Of a stretch of DNA of 19,245 bases, positions 5,252 through 13,115 are shown piece after piece. The translations under genes and the position numbers were made by a program. The notes beneath the pieces were generated by a model that worked only from the letters and a program-made list of their open reading frames with translations, was not told the DNA's origin and made no database searches. Numbering within the stretch: position 1 is the stretch's first letter; each line of letters starts with the position of its first letter. Origin of the DNA: JACRFW01 sp964531745 (GTDB taxonomy: Bacteria > Patescibacteriota > Patescibacteriia > Magasanikbacterales > GWA2-37-8); contig CAZHFX010000016.1 in the NCBI GenBank assembly GCA_964531745.1, forward strand, positions 1 to 19,245. Direction: 5' to 3'.

Positions 5252-7234
5252 TTATTTTATCAGTAATCCCACGATCAGAAGCGCCACAATATTCGCCACC
5301 TTAATCATCGGGTTGATGGATGGGCCGGCGGTGTCTTTGTAAGGGTCGCCAACGGTGTCGCCAGTAATGGCCGCCTGGTGGGCGAAAGAGCCTTTGCCGC
5401 CGTAGTTTCCTTTTTCAATAAATTTCTTGGCGTTGTCCCAAGCGCCGCCGCCGGTAGTCATAGAAATGGCGACGAATAGGCCGGTAACAATCGTACCCAC
5501 GAGCAAACCGCCCAGCGCCTGGACGCCCAGCCCAAAACCGACGATAATTGGGACAGCAATCGGGAGCAAAGCCGGTAAAATCATCTGGCGCAAAGCATCG
5601 CGGGTGACGATATCCGAAGCCTTGCTGTAGTCTGGCTTGGCGGCGCCCTCCATAATACCGGGAATCTCATGAAACTGGCGGCGGACTTCGGCCACCACTT
5701 TTTGAGCCACTTTACCCACCGATTCCATCAGCATGGCGCCAAAAAGATAGGGGAGCAAGCCGCCGATAAAAAGGCCGGCCAAGACGCGCGGGTTGTTGAT
5801 GGCAAAAGTTACTGAATCGGGAAGTTTGTGGGTGAAGTCGGCGAATAAGACCAGCGAGGCTAACCCGGCACTGGCAATGGCGTAGCCTTTGGTAACGGCC
5901 TTGGTGGTGTTGCCGACAGCGTCCAGCGGGTCGGTCACATCGCGCACCGTTTGGGGCAATTCAGCCATTTCAGCAATACCTCCGGCATTGTCGGTAATCG
6001 GGCCGTAGGCGTCAATTGTGACCACAATTCCTGCCAACGATAACATTGCGACCGCGGCCATAGCCACGCCGTAGATGCCGGCGAGCCAAAATGAGCCGAG
6101 CATAGCGGCAACAATGAAAATAACCGGCAGAGCCGTAGATTTCATGGAAAGCGCCAAACCGGCGATAACATTTGTGCCGTGGCCAGTCACGCTGGCTTTA
6201 GCAATATTTTGGACTGGTTTATAAGCCGTGGAAGTGTAGTATTCCGTGAGCCACACCATAACGCCGGTAAGAGCCAAGCCAATAAGCGTGGTGGCATACA
6301 GCCGCGCCGGAGAAACAACGACGCCATCCATCAGCCAGCGAGTAATGGGGTAGAAAGCAATAGCAGATAAAATTCCAGCCGCGGCTAACCCTTTATACAA
6401 AGCGCCCATAACATTTTGCGATTTTCCAAGACGAATGAAGAATGTGCCGATGATGGAAGCAATGATTGAAATGCCGCCTAACACGAGCGGGTACGCCAGC
6501 ACTCGCTCATTGGCCGGGAAAAGCAAATTTCCCAGCACCATCGCCGCCATCACTGTAATGGCGTAGGTTTCAAATAAGTCCGCCGCCATGCCGGCGCAAT
6601 CGCCAACATTGTCGCCCACATTGTCGGCGATCACGGCCGGGTTTCTAGGGTCATCTTCCGGAATGCCTTTTTCCACCTTGCCGACTAAATCTGCCCCGAC
6701 GTCAGCGGCTTTGGTATAGATGCCGCCGCCGATACGGGCAAAGATGGAAATGAGACTGCCGCCAAAACCCAGCCCGATCAAGGCGGAAACGTCTTTTGTT
6801 AAAAGATAAAAGCCGGTAACGCTTAAGAGGCCAAGGCCGGCCACGAGCATACCGGTGATGGAACCGCCGCGCACCGCCACCGTCAAAGCTTCGCGAAAAC
6901 CTTTTTTCGCCGCCTCGGCCGTGCGCACGTTGGCGCGCACCGAGATATTCATGCCGATGATGCCGGCCAATCCGGAAAAGATCGCTCCGGTCAAAAATCC
7001 AAAAGCAGTAATCCAGTCAACAAAAAGCCCAATCAGTATAAAAATAACCGCCGCCACCGCGCTGATGGTGGCGTATTGGCGTTTCAAATAGGCCCCGGCC
7101 CCTTCTTGCACTGCCCGGGCGATGGCCTGCATCCGCTCATCGCCAGCGGGTTGGCGCATAATCCAGCCGATAAGAACGGCGCCGTAGATGACGGCCAAAA
7201 GGGCCGGCACAAGCGCGTATAAGACGATAATCAT
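5252..7234 (-). CDS. hppA: Membrane-bound pyrophosphatase (ion-pumping V-PPase)
   Basis: This integral membrane enzyme hydrolyses pyrophosphate to pump H+ (or Na+). From the ATG at 7234 it has 660 residues, typical for the family, with about 16 hydrophobic segments. Catalytic signatures are DVGADLVGKVE (from residue 178), IPEDDPRNPAVIADNVGDN and DCAGMAADLFE, DNAGGIAEM, and the C-terminal GDTVGDPYKDTAGPS. The GNTTKAVTKG motif has Lys445 and a Thr three residues later, the pattern known for K+-independent H+-pumps. The frame stays open to an ATG at 7336, but that N-terminus lacks family similarity and would overlap the divergent peptidase gene, so 7234 is preferred. Confidence 0.95.
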   Translation of the reverse strand: MIIVLYALVPALLAVIYGAVLIGWIMRQPAGDERMQAIARAVQEGAGAYLKRQYATISAVAAVIFILIGLFVDWITAFGFLTGAIFSGLAGIIGMNISVRANVRTAEAAKKGFREALTVAVRGGSITGMLVAGLGLLSVTGFYLLTKDVSALIGLGFGGSLISIFARIGGGIYTKAADVGADLVGKVEKGIPEDDPRNPAVIADNVGDNVGDCAGMAADLFETYAITVMAAMVLGNLLFPANERVLAYPLVLGGISIIASIIGTFFIRLGKSQNVMGALYKGLAAAGILSAIAFYPITRWLMDGVVVSPARLYATTLIGLALTGVMVWLTEYYTSTAYKPVQNIAKASVTGHGTNVIAGLALSMKSTALPVIFIVAAMLGSFWLAGIYGVAMAAVAMLSLAGIVVTIDAYGPITDNAGGIAEMAELPQTVRDVTDPLDAVGNTTKAVTKGYAIASAGLASLVLFADFTHKLPDSVTFAINNPRVLAGLFIGGLLPYLFGAMLMESVGKVAQKVVAEVRRQFHEIPGIMEGAAKPDYSKASDIVTRDALRQMILPALLPIAVPIIVGFGLGVQALGGLLVGTIVTGLFVAISMTTGGGAWDNAKKFIEKGNYGGKGSFAHQAAITGDTVGDPYKDTAGPSINPMIKVANIVALLIVGLLIK

Positions 7235-7288
7235 ATTTGATATGAACGTTATAATTAAAGCGGGCCATTGGTTTTGTGATGACCGCCG

Positions 7289-7304
7289 GCTCATTGATAT
7301 GAGC
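7289..7304. repeat. Small perfect hairpin between hppA and the peptidase gene
   Basis: GCTCAT-TGAT-ATGAGC is a 6-bp perfect inverted repeat, 9 bases before the peptidase ATG at 7313 in a divergent promoter region. It could be an operator or chance. Confidence 0.3.
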
Positions 7305-7312
7305 GCTATTGT

Positions 7313-8668
7313 ATGGTAAAGTACCGTTTCAGTCAAGGTATGAAATACCGAGCACTCTTAAAATTTTTGCGCGTTTTGGTCTATAGCAAACGCTTTTTCT
7401 GGTGGGTTGGCGCCGGCTTCTATTTGGTATTGGGAAGACTTTTGGGAGCGGCCATCCATTTTTTTATTTATATCCGTTATAAGGCCGGATATTTTTTTAA
7501 GAGAATAGGACTCGGCCGAACGCGCGAGTGGTTATTGAAGCGGGATTTTTTGCAGATTGTTTTATTGGCGGTGGTTGCTCTCATAAGTTTAAGCCAGACC
7601 AGGCTTTCGCCCAAGAAAGATGTCGCTCTGGCGGTAGAAAGCAGTGCCGCCTATAATCTTTTTGGCGGCGATCCGGATTATATTGAAGAAGTAGTGTCAA
7701 ATAACGCGCCAGTTAAAACGGAAACGCCTGTCTGGAAGATCGGCACGATAGATATGCCGATTTTAGCAAATAGCGGCAACCTCTTGCCGGCGCGGAATTT
7801 GGAAATTGGAACAGTGGTGGCCGGCGGAACTGCTTTGGTTGGTCCGACGATAATTTCAGGTGCGGCCATAGGGGCGGCGCGCGGCCAAGTGGTGAGTTAT
7901 GTTATTGAGCCGGGCGACTCTTTGGGGGCTATTGCTTATGCGTTTGGAGTGAGCATCCCCACAATTATGTGGGAGAACAATTTGTCTTTGCGGTCAATCA
8001 TCCGGCCGGGTGATGTAATTCGGATTCCGCCCGCCACCGGCATTATGCACACGGTGAAAAAAGGCGACACCCTAAAGAAAATTTCTACCGCCTACCAGGC
8101 CGCTGTTCCCGATATTATTCAATTCAATCATTTAAAAGAAAATGGCAGTGATCTGCAAATAGGAGAGCGGATAATGGTGCCAAACGGCATTCGTCCGCAA
8201 GATCGCGAAATCGCGGCGATTCCCCGGACCGCCAGAATAACCCCGACCATTGCTCGCCGGGCGGCGCCGCCTTCGTCAGTTTCGTCGCCGTCGGCATCGG
8301 GGTTTGTGTGGCCGTCCAGTTCGCATGCCATTACGCAATATTTTGGCATTCGCCACCACGCAATTGATGTTGGCGGGCCATGGCAATCTGCCACTTATGC
8401 CGCTAAAGCCGGCGTAGTTGAAGTGGCGCAGTGCGGCTGGAACAGCGGTTATGGCTGTTACGTTATTATAGATCACGGTGGCGGCGTCAAAACGCTCTAC
8501 GGCCACCATTCCCAGCTTCTCGTTTCTCCCGGCGAACCGGTTGAAACCGGGCAGACCATCGCGCTGATGGGCAACACCGGCCGTGTTCGCGGAGTTACCG
8601 GCATCCATTTGCATTTTGAAGTTCAAATTAACGGCCTGCGGGTCAATCCGCTTAGATATGTGCGCTAA
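7313..8668 (+). CDS. Membrane-anchored LysM / M23 peptidase (LytM-type)
   Basis: Likely a cell-envelope enzyme acting on peptidoglycan cross-bridges. The 451-residue protein has a basic, hydrophobic N-terminus (residues 16-60), a membrane segment at about 80-95 (FLQIVLLAVVALISLSQ), a linker, LysM 1 at about 195-239 (YVIEPGDSLGAIAYAFGV), LysM 2 at about 245-290 (HTVKKGDTLKKISTAYQ), a Ser/Pro linker, and an M23 domain at about 338-448. The zinc ligands His349, Asp352 (HAID) and His434 (HLHFEV) and the His of LYGHHS are present, so it should be active. Cys374 and Cys382 could form a disulfide. The start is uncertain, as a second ATG lies at 7340. It runs into the tRNA-Cys promoter two bases after its stop. 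Confidence 0.9.
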   Translation: MVKYRFSQGMKYRALLKFLRVLVYSKRFFWWVGAGFYLVLGRLLGAAIHFFIYIRYKAGYFFKRIGLGRTREWLLKRDFLQIVLLAVVALISLSQTRLSPKKDVALAVESSAAYNLFGGDPDYIEEVVSNNAPVKTETPVWKIGTIDMPILANSGNLLPARNLEIGTVVAGGTALVGPTIISGAAIGAARGQVVSYVIEPGDSLGAIAYAFGVSIPTIMWENNLSLRSIIRPGDVIRIPPATGIMHTVKKGDTLKKISTAYQAAVPDIIQFNHLKENGSDLQIGERIMVPNGIRPQDREIAAIPRTARITPTIARRAAPPSSVSSPSASGFVWPSSSHAITQYFGIRHHAIDVGGPWQSATYAAKAGVVEVAQCGWNSGYGCYVIIDHGGGVKTLYGHHSQLLVSPGEPVETGQTIALMGNTGRVRGVTGIHLHFEVQINGLRVNPLRYVR

Positions 8669-8670
8669 GC

Positions 8671-8699
8671 TTGAAAAAAAACTTTGAGGATGTTATTGT
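8671..8699 (+). promoter_or_regulatory. Promoter of tRNA-Cys (and probably polA)
   Basis: TTGAAA (8671-8676), 17 bp, TATTGT (8694-8699), with an additional TG-T extended -10. Predicted start is about 8706, some 10 bases before the tRNA. No terminator separates the tRNA from polA, so both are probably read from here. Confidence 0.75.
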
Positions 8700-8715
8700 T
8701 AGGCAACAATTTAGC

Positions 8716-8787
8716 GGTCGCATAGCCAAGCAGTAAGGCAGAGGTCTGCAAAACCTCTATGCGTGGGTGCAATTCCCACTGCGACCT
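8716..8787 (+). tRNA. tRNA-Cys (GCA)
   Basis: A full cloverleaf can be drawn: acceptor GGTCGCA/TGCGACC (8716-8722, 8780-8786), D stem GCC/GGC, anticodon stem GAGGT/ACCTC with loop CTGCAAA (anticodon GCA, 8748-8750), variable loop TATGC, T stem GTGGG/CCCAC with loop TGCAATT. The discriminator is T8787, the U73 expected for CysRS. CCA is not encoded. The A13-A22 mismatch familiar from tRNA-Cys is present. Unusually, position 18 is A and position 55 is G in place of the near-universal G18 and U55. The polA ATG starts two bases after the discriminator. Confidence 0.96.
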
Positions 8788-8788
8788 C

Positions 8789-11467
8789 ATGTCTCAATCT
8801 AAATTTGTCATTATAGATGGGAACGCGATAATACACCGGGCCTACCATGCTCTGCCGCCCATGACCACTAAAGAGGGGCTGATGGTTAATGCTGTCTACG
8901 GCTTTACTTCCATGCTTTTTAAAGTAATCAATGATTTACGGCCGGATTATTTCGCCGTGACATTTGATATGGCCGGCGGCAGTAAGGCGCGTTTGGAAAA
9001 ATTTACCGCTTATAAAGCGACGCGCGTCAAAGCGGACCAAGCTCTCTATGACCAAATTCCGCTGACCCACACCGTCGTCGCGGCGCTCGGCATCCCAATT
9101 TTTGAGCGCGAGGGCTATGAGGCCGACGATGTTATCGGAACAATCGTCAAAAAAGTTGAGAAAAATGACAATGCGGAAATATATATTGTAACCGGAGACA
9201 TGGACACGCTTCAGTTGGTTGATGAGCAAACCAAAGTCTATGCTTTGCGCAAGGGCCTAAGCGATATTGTCATTTATGATGTTGCCGCAGTGCAGAAGCG
9301 TTACGGTTTTGGCCCGGAGCTGGTGGTGGATTATAAAGCCTTGCGGGGGGATGCCTCCGACAATATACCGGGCGTGCCGGGTATTGGTGAAAAGGGAGCG
9401 ACCGAGTTAATCCAAAAAGCGGGCAATCTGGAAACAATCTATAAAAAAATTGATGGGCTAAAAGTGCTGGGCGTTAAAGACGGCGTTATAAAAAAATTGA
9501 CGGAGGGCAAAGAGAGCGGTTTTATGAGCAAAGAATTGGCCACTCTTGATTGCCAAGTGCCGGAATTAAATTTTGCCCTTGAGCGTTGCCGCCTCCAGCC
9601 GTTTGATCGCGAAAAAATAACGGCGCTTTTCAGCCGCTTAGAATTTTTTAGTTTGTTGAAACGTTTGCCGGGCGAGAAACAGTCTTTCGGCGAGACAAAA
9701 AAAACTTTTTCTGGGAAACGTTTCCCCAAAAAAGAATTAATTTTTACCGAAGTAAAAACAGCGGCCGCCGCCGGCGAACTTCTTGCTGTTGTTGCGGCCT
9801 CTCAAATCTACGCGGCGCGCGCGGTGGCGACAGGAGATGTTTTTTCCGGCAGTCTTACCGGGCTGGCGCTGGTGGTTCAACACGCCGGTTTTTATGTCAC
9901 CGGGGAAGCCCTGCCAAGGGTGCTGGAGCTGTTCGCCAGCGACCGTTATGAGCTGGTCGGGCATGACCTGAAGCGGCTTCTCAAGGCGGTTAAAAATCTC
10001 GCCGGCATTATGGTAAAAAATAAATTGTTTGACTGTATGATTGCGAGCTATCTGTTGAATCCGGGCAATCGGGCGCATGATGCGGCGAGCATCATTTTGA
10101 AAGTTTTAGGAAAAGAATTGCCCGCCGGCAATGGGCAGGAGAGCCTGTTTGGCGTTGACGGGCGAATGATCGCCCACGAGCTCTTTTTGCTGGCAGAGGC
10201 CGCTCCTGAGCTCAAAAAAGAGTTGGTCAAAGTTGATAACCTAGGCCTCCTGGAAACACTGGAGATGCCGCTTGAGCCGGTATTAGCCGAAATGGAACTA
10301 AACGGCGTCGCGATTGATGATAAAAAGTTGAGCGCGCTGGAAAAACGAGTTAAGAATCACATCAAAGAGGTGTCCAAGGCTATTTACACTCTGGCGGGGG
10401 AAGAATTCAATATCTCCTCGCCGGTACAGTTGCGCGAAGTGCTGTTTGAGAAATTGGAAATTCCGGCGGCCGGCATCAAAAAAGGCAAAACCGGCCTCTC
10501 AACCGGCGCTGAACAGCTGGAAAAGATGCGCGGCCTTCACCCCATCATTGATAAAATTGAAACTCATCGCGAGCTGTGCAAGCTGGACAACACTTATATT
10601 TCTGTTTTACCCAATTTGATTAACAAAACCACTGGACGCATTCACACCACTTTTAACCAAGCTGTCACCGCCACCGGCCGGCTCTCTAGTTCCGACCCCA
10701 ATTTACAGAATATCCCAATTCGGACTGATCTGGGCCGGGAAATTCGCTCTGCTTTCGTGGCGGAAGAGGGCAATGTTCTAGTCAGCGCCGACTATTCGCA
10801 AATTGAACTGCGTATTGTGGCGTCGCTCGCGCAAGATAAAAAAATGATGGAAATTTTTGAGAAAGATGAGGACATTCATAAAGCGACCGCCGCGGCCATT
10901 CACGGCGTGCCGCTCGGCCAGGTAACCAAAGAAATGCGCCGCTCGGCCAAAGAAGTAAATTTTGGCGTGCTTTATGGCATGGGGGCGCACGGCCTCTCCT
11001 GGCGCGCCGAAATTCCTCATCACGAGGCCCAGGCTTTTATTGATAAATACTTTAGAGAGTTTAGCGGCGTAAAAAAATATATTGATGATACGCTGGCCTT
11101 TACTAAAAAAGAGGGTTATTGTGAAACCCTCTTTGGCCGCCGCCGTTATATTCCCGAGCTAAATTCCACCAACTATCAGTTGCGCAGCGCCGCCGAGCGC
11201 ATGGCCATCAATCACCCCGTGCAGGGCACAGCCGCCGATATTATAAAAATGGCGATGATCGCCGTGGAAAAAGCCATTGAGAAACTAGCCAATCCAAAAA
11301 TTAAGATGATTTTACAGGTGCATGATGAGCTGGTGGTGGAAGCGTCAGAAAAATTTGTTGGAAAAATCAGCAAAACTCTCAAAGATGTGATGGAAAACGT
11401 GGTGCAACTCCGTGTTCCAGTGAAGGTGGAAGTGGGGAGCGGGCGAAGTTGGGGAGAGATAAAATAA
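8789..11467 (+). CDS. polA: DNA polymerase I
   Basis: PolA fills gaps and removes RNA primers. The product has 892 residues from the ATG at 8789 (MSQSKFVIIDGNAIIHRAYH). An in-frame ATG at 8759 lies inside the tRNA and is rejected. Domains: 5'-nuclease at about 1-290 (GYEADDVIGT, TGDMDTLQL, LRGDASDNIPGVPGIG), a central exonuclease-like domain at about 310-490, and the polymerase at about 500-892. Motif A is DYSQIELR (Asp668), the O-helix is RRSAKEVNFGVLYG (717-730, with Phe725), and motif C is QVHDELVVE (His845, Asp846). The central domain lacks the DxE motif of proofreading exonucleases, so 3'-5' activity is probably lost. There is no Shine-Dalgarno because the upstream bases belong to the tRNA. 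It converges on the next gene with 9 bp between the stops. Confidence 0.97.
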   Translation: MSQSKFVIIDGNAIIHRAYHALPPMTTKEGLMVNAVYGFTSMLFKVINDLRPDYFAVTFDMAGGSKARLEKFTAYKATRVKADQALYDQIPLTHTVVAALGIPIFEREGYEADDVIGTIVKKVEKNDNAEIYIVTGDMDTLQLVDEQTKVYALRKGLSDIVIYDVAAVQKRYGFGPELVVDYKALRGDASDNIPGVPGIGEKGATELIQKAGNLETIYKKIDGLKVLGVKDGVIKKLTEGKESGFMSKELATLDCQVPELNFALERCRLQPFDREKITALFSRLEFFSLLKRLPGEKQSFGETKKTFSGKRFPKKELIFTEVKTAAAAGELLAVVAASQIYAARAVATGDVFSGSLTGLALVVQHAGFYVTGEALPRVLELFASDRYELVGHDLKRLLKAVKNLAGIMVKNKLFDCMIASYLLNPGNRAHDAASIILKVLGKELPAGNGQESLFGVDGRMIAHELFLLAEAAPELKKELVKVDNLGLLETLEMPLEPVLAEMELNGVAIDDKKLSALEKRVKNHIKEVSKAIYTLAGEEFNISSPVQLREVLFEKLEIPAAGIKKGKTGLSTGAEQLEKMRGLHPIIDKIETHRELCKLDNTYISVLPNLINKTTGRIHTTFNQAVTATGRLSSSDPNLQNIPIRTDLGREIRSAFVAEEGNVLVSADYSQIELRIVASLAQDKKMMEIFEKDEDIHKATAAAIHGVPLGQVTKEMRRSAKEVNFGVLYGMGAHGLSWRAEIPHHEAQAFIDKYFREFSGVKKYIDDTLAFTKKEGYCETLFGRRRYIPELNSTNYQLRSAAERMAINHPVQGTAADIIKMAMIAVEKAIEKLANPKIKMILQVHDELVVEASEKFVGKISKTLKDVMENVVQLRVPVKVEVGSGRSWGEIK

Positions 11468-11476
11468 GCCCGTCTT

Positions 11477-13111
11477 TTAGATATTTTTTAATTCTTCGTT
11501 GAATACCTTGTCGTTTTCGCTGTAATCAATTGGACATTCAATCACTGCTGGTCGGCCGCTGTCAAAAGCGGTTTTTAATTTTGGAATCAGGTCGTCGGCC
11601 GATTCTACCCGCAGTCCCAGCGCGCCGTAGCTCTCGGCGTATTTTACAAAATCCGGATTGATTAGTTTCACGGCATACTCCGGCAGGTCCATATTTTTTT
11701 GCTTCCATTCAATGAACCCGAAGGCGTTGTCGTTTAGAATCAAGGTGACCACCGGAATATTTTCTTTCACACAGGTCGCGAGCTCCTGCGAGTTCATCAT
11801 AAAACCGCCATCGCCGCATACCGCCAGCACTTTTTTGCCGGGGTTGAGAAGTTTGGCGGCCATGGCGCTGGGGAGCCCCGCTCCCATGGTCGCGAGCGTG
11901 TTATCAAGGAGCAAAGTATTGGGGGAGTAAGTTTGATATTGCCGCGCGAACCACAGTTTATAGATGCCGTTATCCAGCGTTACTATGTCTTCGCGAGCCA
12001 TCACCCCGCGGACATCGGCCACGATGCGTTGGGGCAGGAGCGGGAAGGCAGGGCTGTCGGTTTTTTCCCGGTACTTTTGCGTTAGTTTTGTTCTTAAATT
12101 TTTAAATAACTCAGCTTCAAAAATGGCATTTTTTAGATGTTCCTGCAAAGACCATAGCGTGTAAGAAATATCCCCGATAACTTGGAAAGCCGGCAGGTAA
12201 TATTCATCGGGCTCCACCGAGGTGAAGTCTATATGCAAAATTTTCTTGTCCTTGTTTTTATTCCAAATGTAAGGCGGATGTTCGCCGGTGCTGTAGCCTA
12301 CGGCGATGATCAGGTCGCTCGCGTCAATCGCTTCGTTGACATAGTCGCGCTTGTGTATGCCGAGGGCGAACAGAGAACGTTCATCGTCATCCGGCAAAAC
12401 GCCTTTCCCGAGCTGGGTGCCAATCACATATAGTCCGGTGAGGTTTACCAAATTTCGCAGTTGCTTGGTAACCAGCTTGCGGCTTCCGCCGCCAGACACT
12501 ATTATTATGGGTTTCTTGGCGCCTTTGATGATTTCTGCCGCCAGCCGAATCGCTTTTTCGTCCGCCACCGGCCGGCGATTGGGCAAGGTTTCATATTTGC
12601 CACAGTCGCCAACAAACTTCGCGCCGGCAATATCCTCGGGGATTTCCAGGTGTACCGCCCCGGGCCTTTCTTCGCGAGCGACCGTCAACGCGTAGTGGGC
12701 CATTTTGCTAATAGCTTGCGGCGTCGGAATTGCGGCCGCCAGTTTAGTGATCGGGCGCATTACATTAACTATGTCTACCATCTGAAATTTTGCCTGCCAA
12801 TTATCCAAGAGCGCCTTTTGTCCTGTAAGGGCGATGAGAGGCATGCCGCCAAGCTGGGCATAGGCCACCCCATTTACCAAATTCAGGGCGCCTGGACCCA
12901 GAGTGGAGAGGCAGAGTCCGGGTTTGCCGGTCAGCCTGCCATAGGTAGCGGCCATAAACGCCGCCGCCTGTTCGTGCCGGGTGATTACCACTTTAATTTT
13001 TGATTTTCGCAATGCCTCTAAAAAATGTAAATTTTCTTCGCCGGGCAAGGCGAAGCAATATTCAATACCGTGCTGTTCCAAAATTTTTACAAAAATGTCG
13101 GAGGCGGTCAT
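11477..13111 (-). CDS. ThDP-dependent acetolactate synthase-like enzyme (catabolic AlsS/IlvB family)
   Basis: Probably joins two pyruvates to form acetolactate and CO2. The 544-residue length and three-domain layout fit: ThDP-binding N-domain with Glu47 in RHEQAAAFMA and LGPGALNLVNG, a central domain (about 185-330), and a C-domain with the ThDP/Mg signature GDG at 433-435 through NDN at 460-462. The end, FVKYAESYGA through AVIECPIDYSEN, resembles catabolic AlsS. No regulatory small subunit (ilvN) is near. Other ThDP carboligases or decarboxylases cannot be excluded. It follows the aldehyde dehydrogenase by 4 bp, an operon with no Shine-Dalgarno between. Confidence 0.82.
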   Translation of the reverse strand: MTASDIFVKILEQHGIEYCFALPGEENLHFLEALRKSKIKVVITRHEQAAAFMAATYGRLTGKPGLCLSTLGPGALNLVNGVAYAQLGGMPLIALTGQKALLDNWQAKFQMVDIVNVMRPITKLAAAIPTPQAISKMAHYALTVAREERPGAVHLEIPEDIAGAKFVGDCGKYETLPNRRPVADEKAIRLAAEIIKGAKKPIIIVSGGGSRKLVTKQLRNLVNLTGLYVIGTQLGKGVLPDDDERSLFALGIHKRDYVNEAIDASDLIIAVGYSTGEHPPYIWNKNKDKKILHIDFTSVEPDEYYLPAFQVIGDISYTLWSLQEHLKNAIFEAELFKNLRTKLTQKYREKTDSPAFPLLPQRIVADVRGVMAREDIVTLDNGIYKLWFARQYQTYSPNTLLLDNTLATMGAGLPSAMAAKLLNPGKKVLAVCGDGGFMMNSQELATCVKENIPVVTLILNDNAFGFIEWKQKNMDLPEYAVKLINPDFVKYAESYGALGLRVESADDLIPKLKTAFDSGRPAVIECPIDYSENDKVFNEELKNI

Positions 13112-13115
13112 AGCG

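Noticed and set aside
7235..7336. Longer N-terminus for hppA
   Set aside because: The additional 34 residues lack membrane-pyrophosphatase similarity and overlap the start of the divergent peptidase gene.
8759..8788. Upstream start for polA at 8759
   Set aside because: The extra ten codons are the T arm and acceptor of tRNA-Cys. The protein from 8789 begins with the conserved PolA N-terminus.
12461..13003. 180-codon open frame on the plus strand
   Set aside because: It lies wholly antisense to the ThDP enzyme gene, shows no family motif, and is explained by GC-rich codon bias of the real gene. The same holds for 13735-14193 and 3979-4380.
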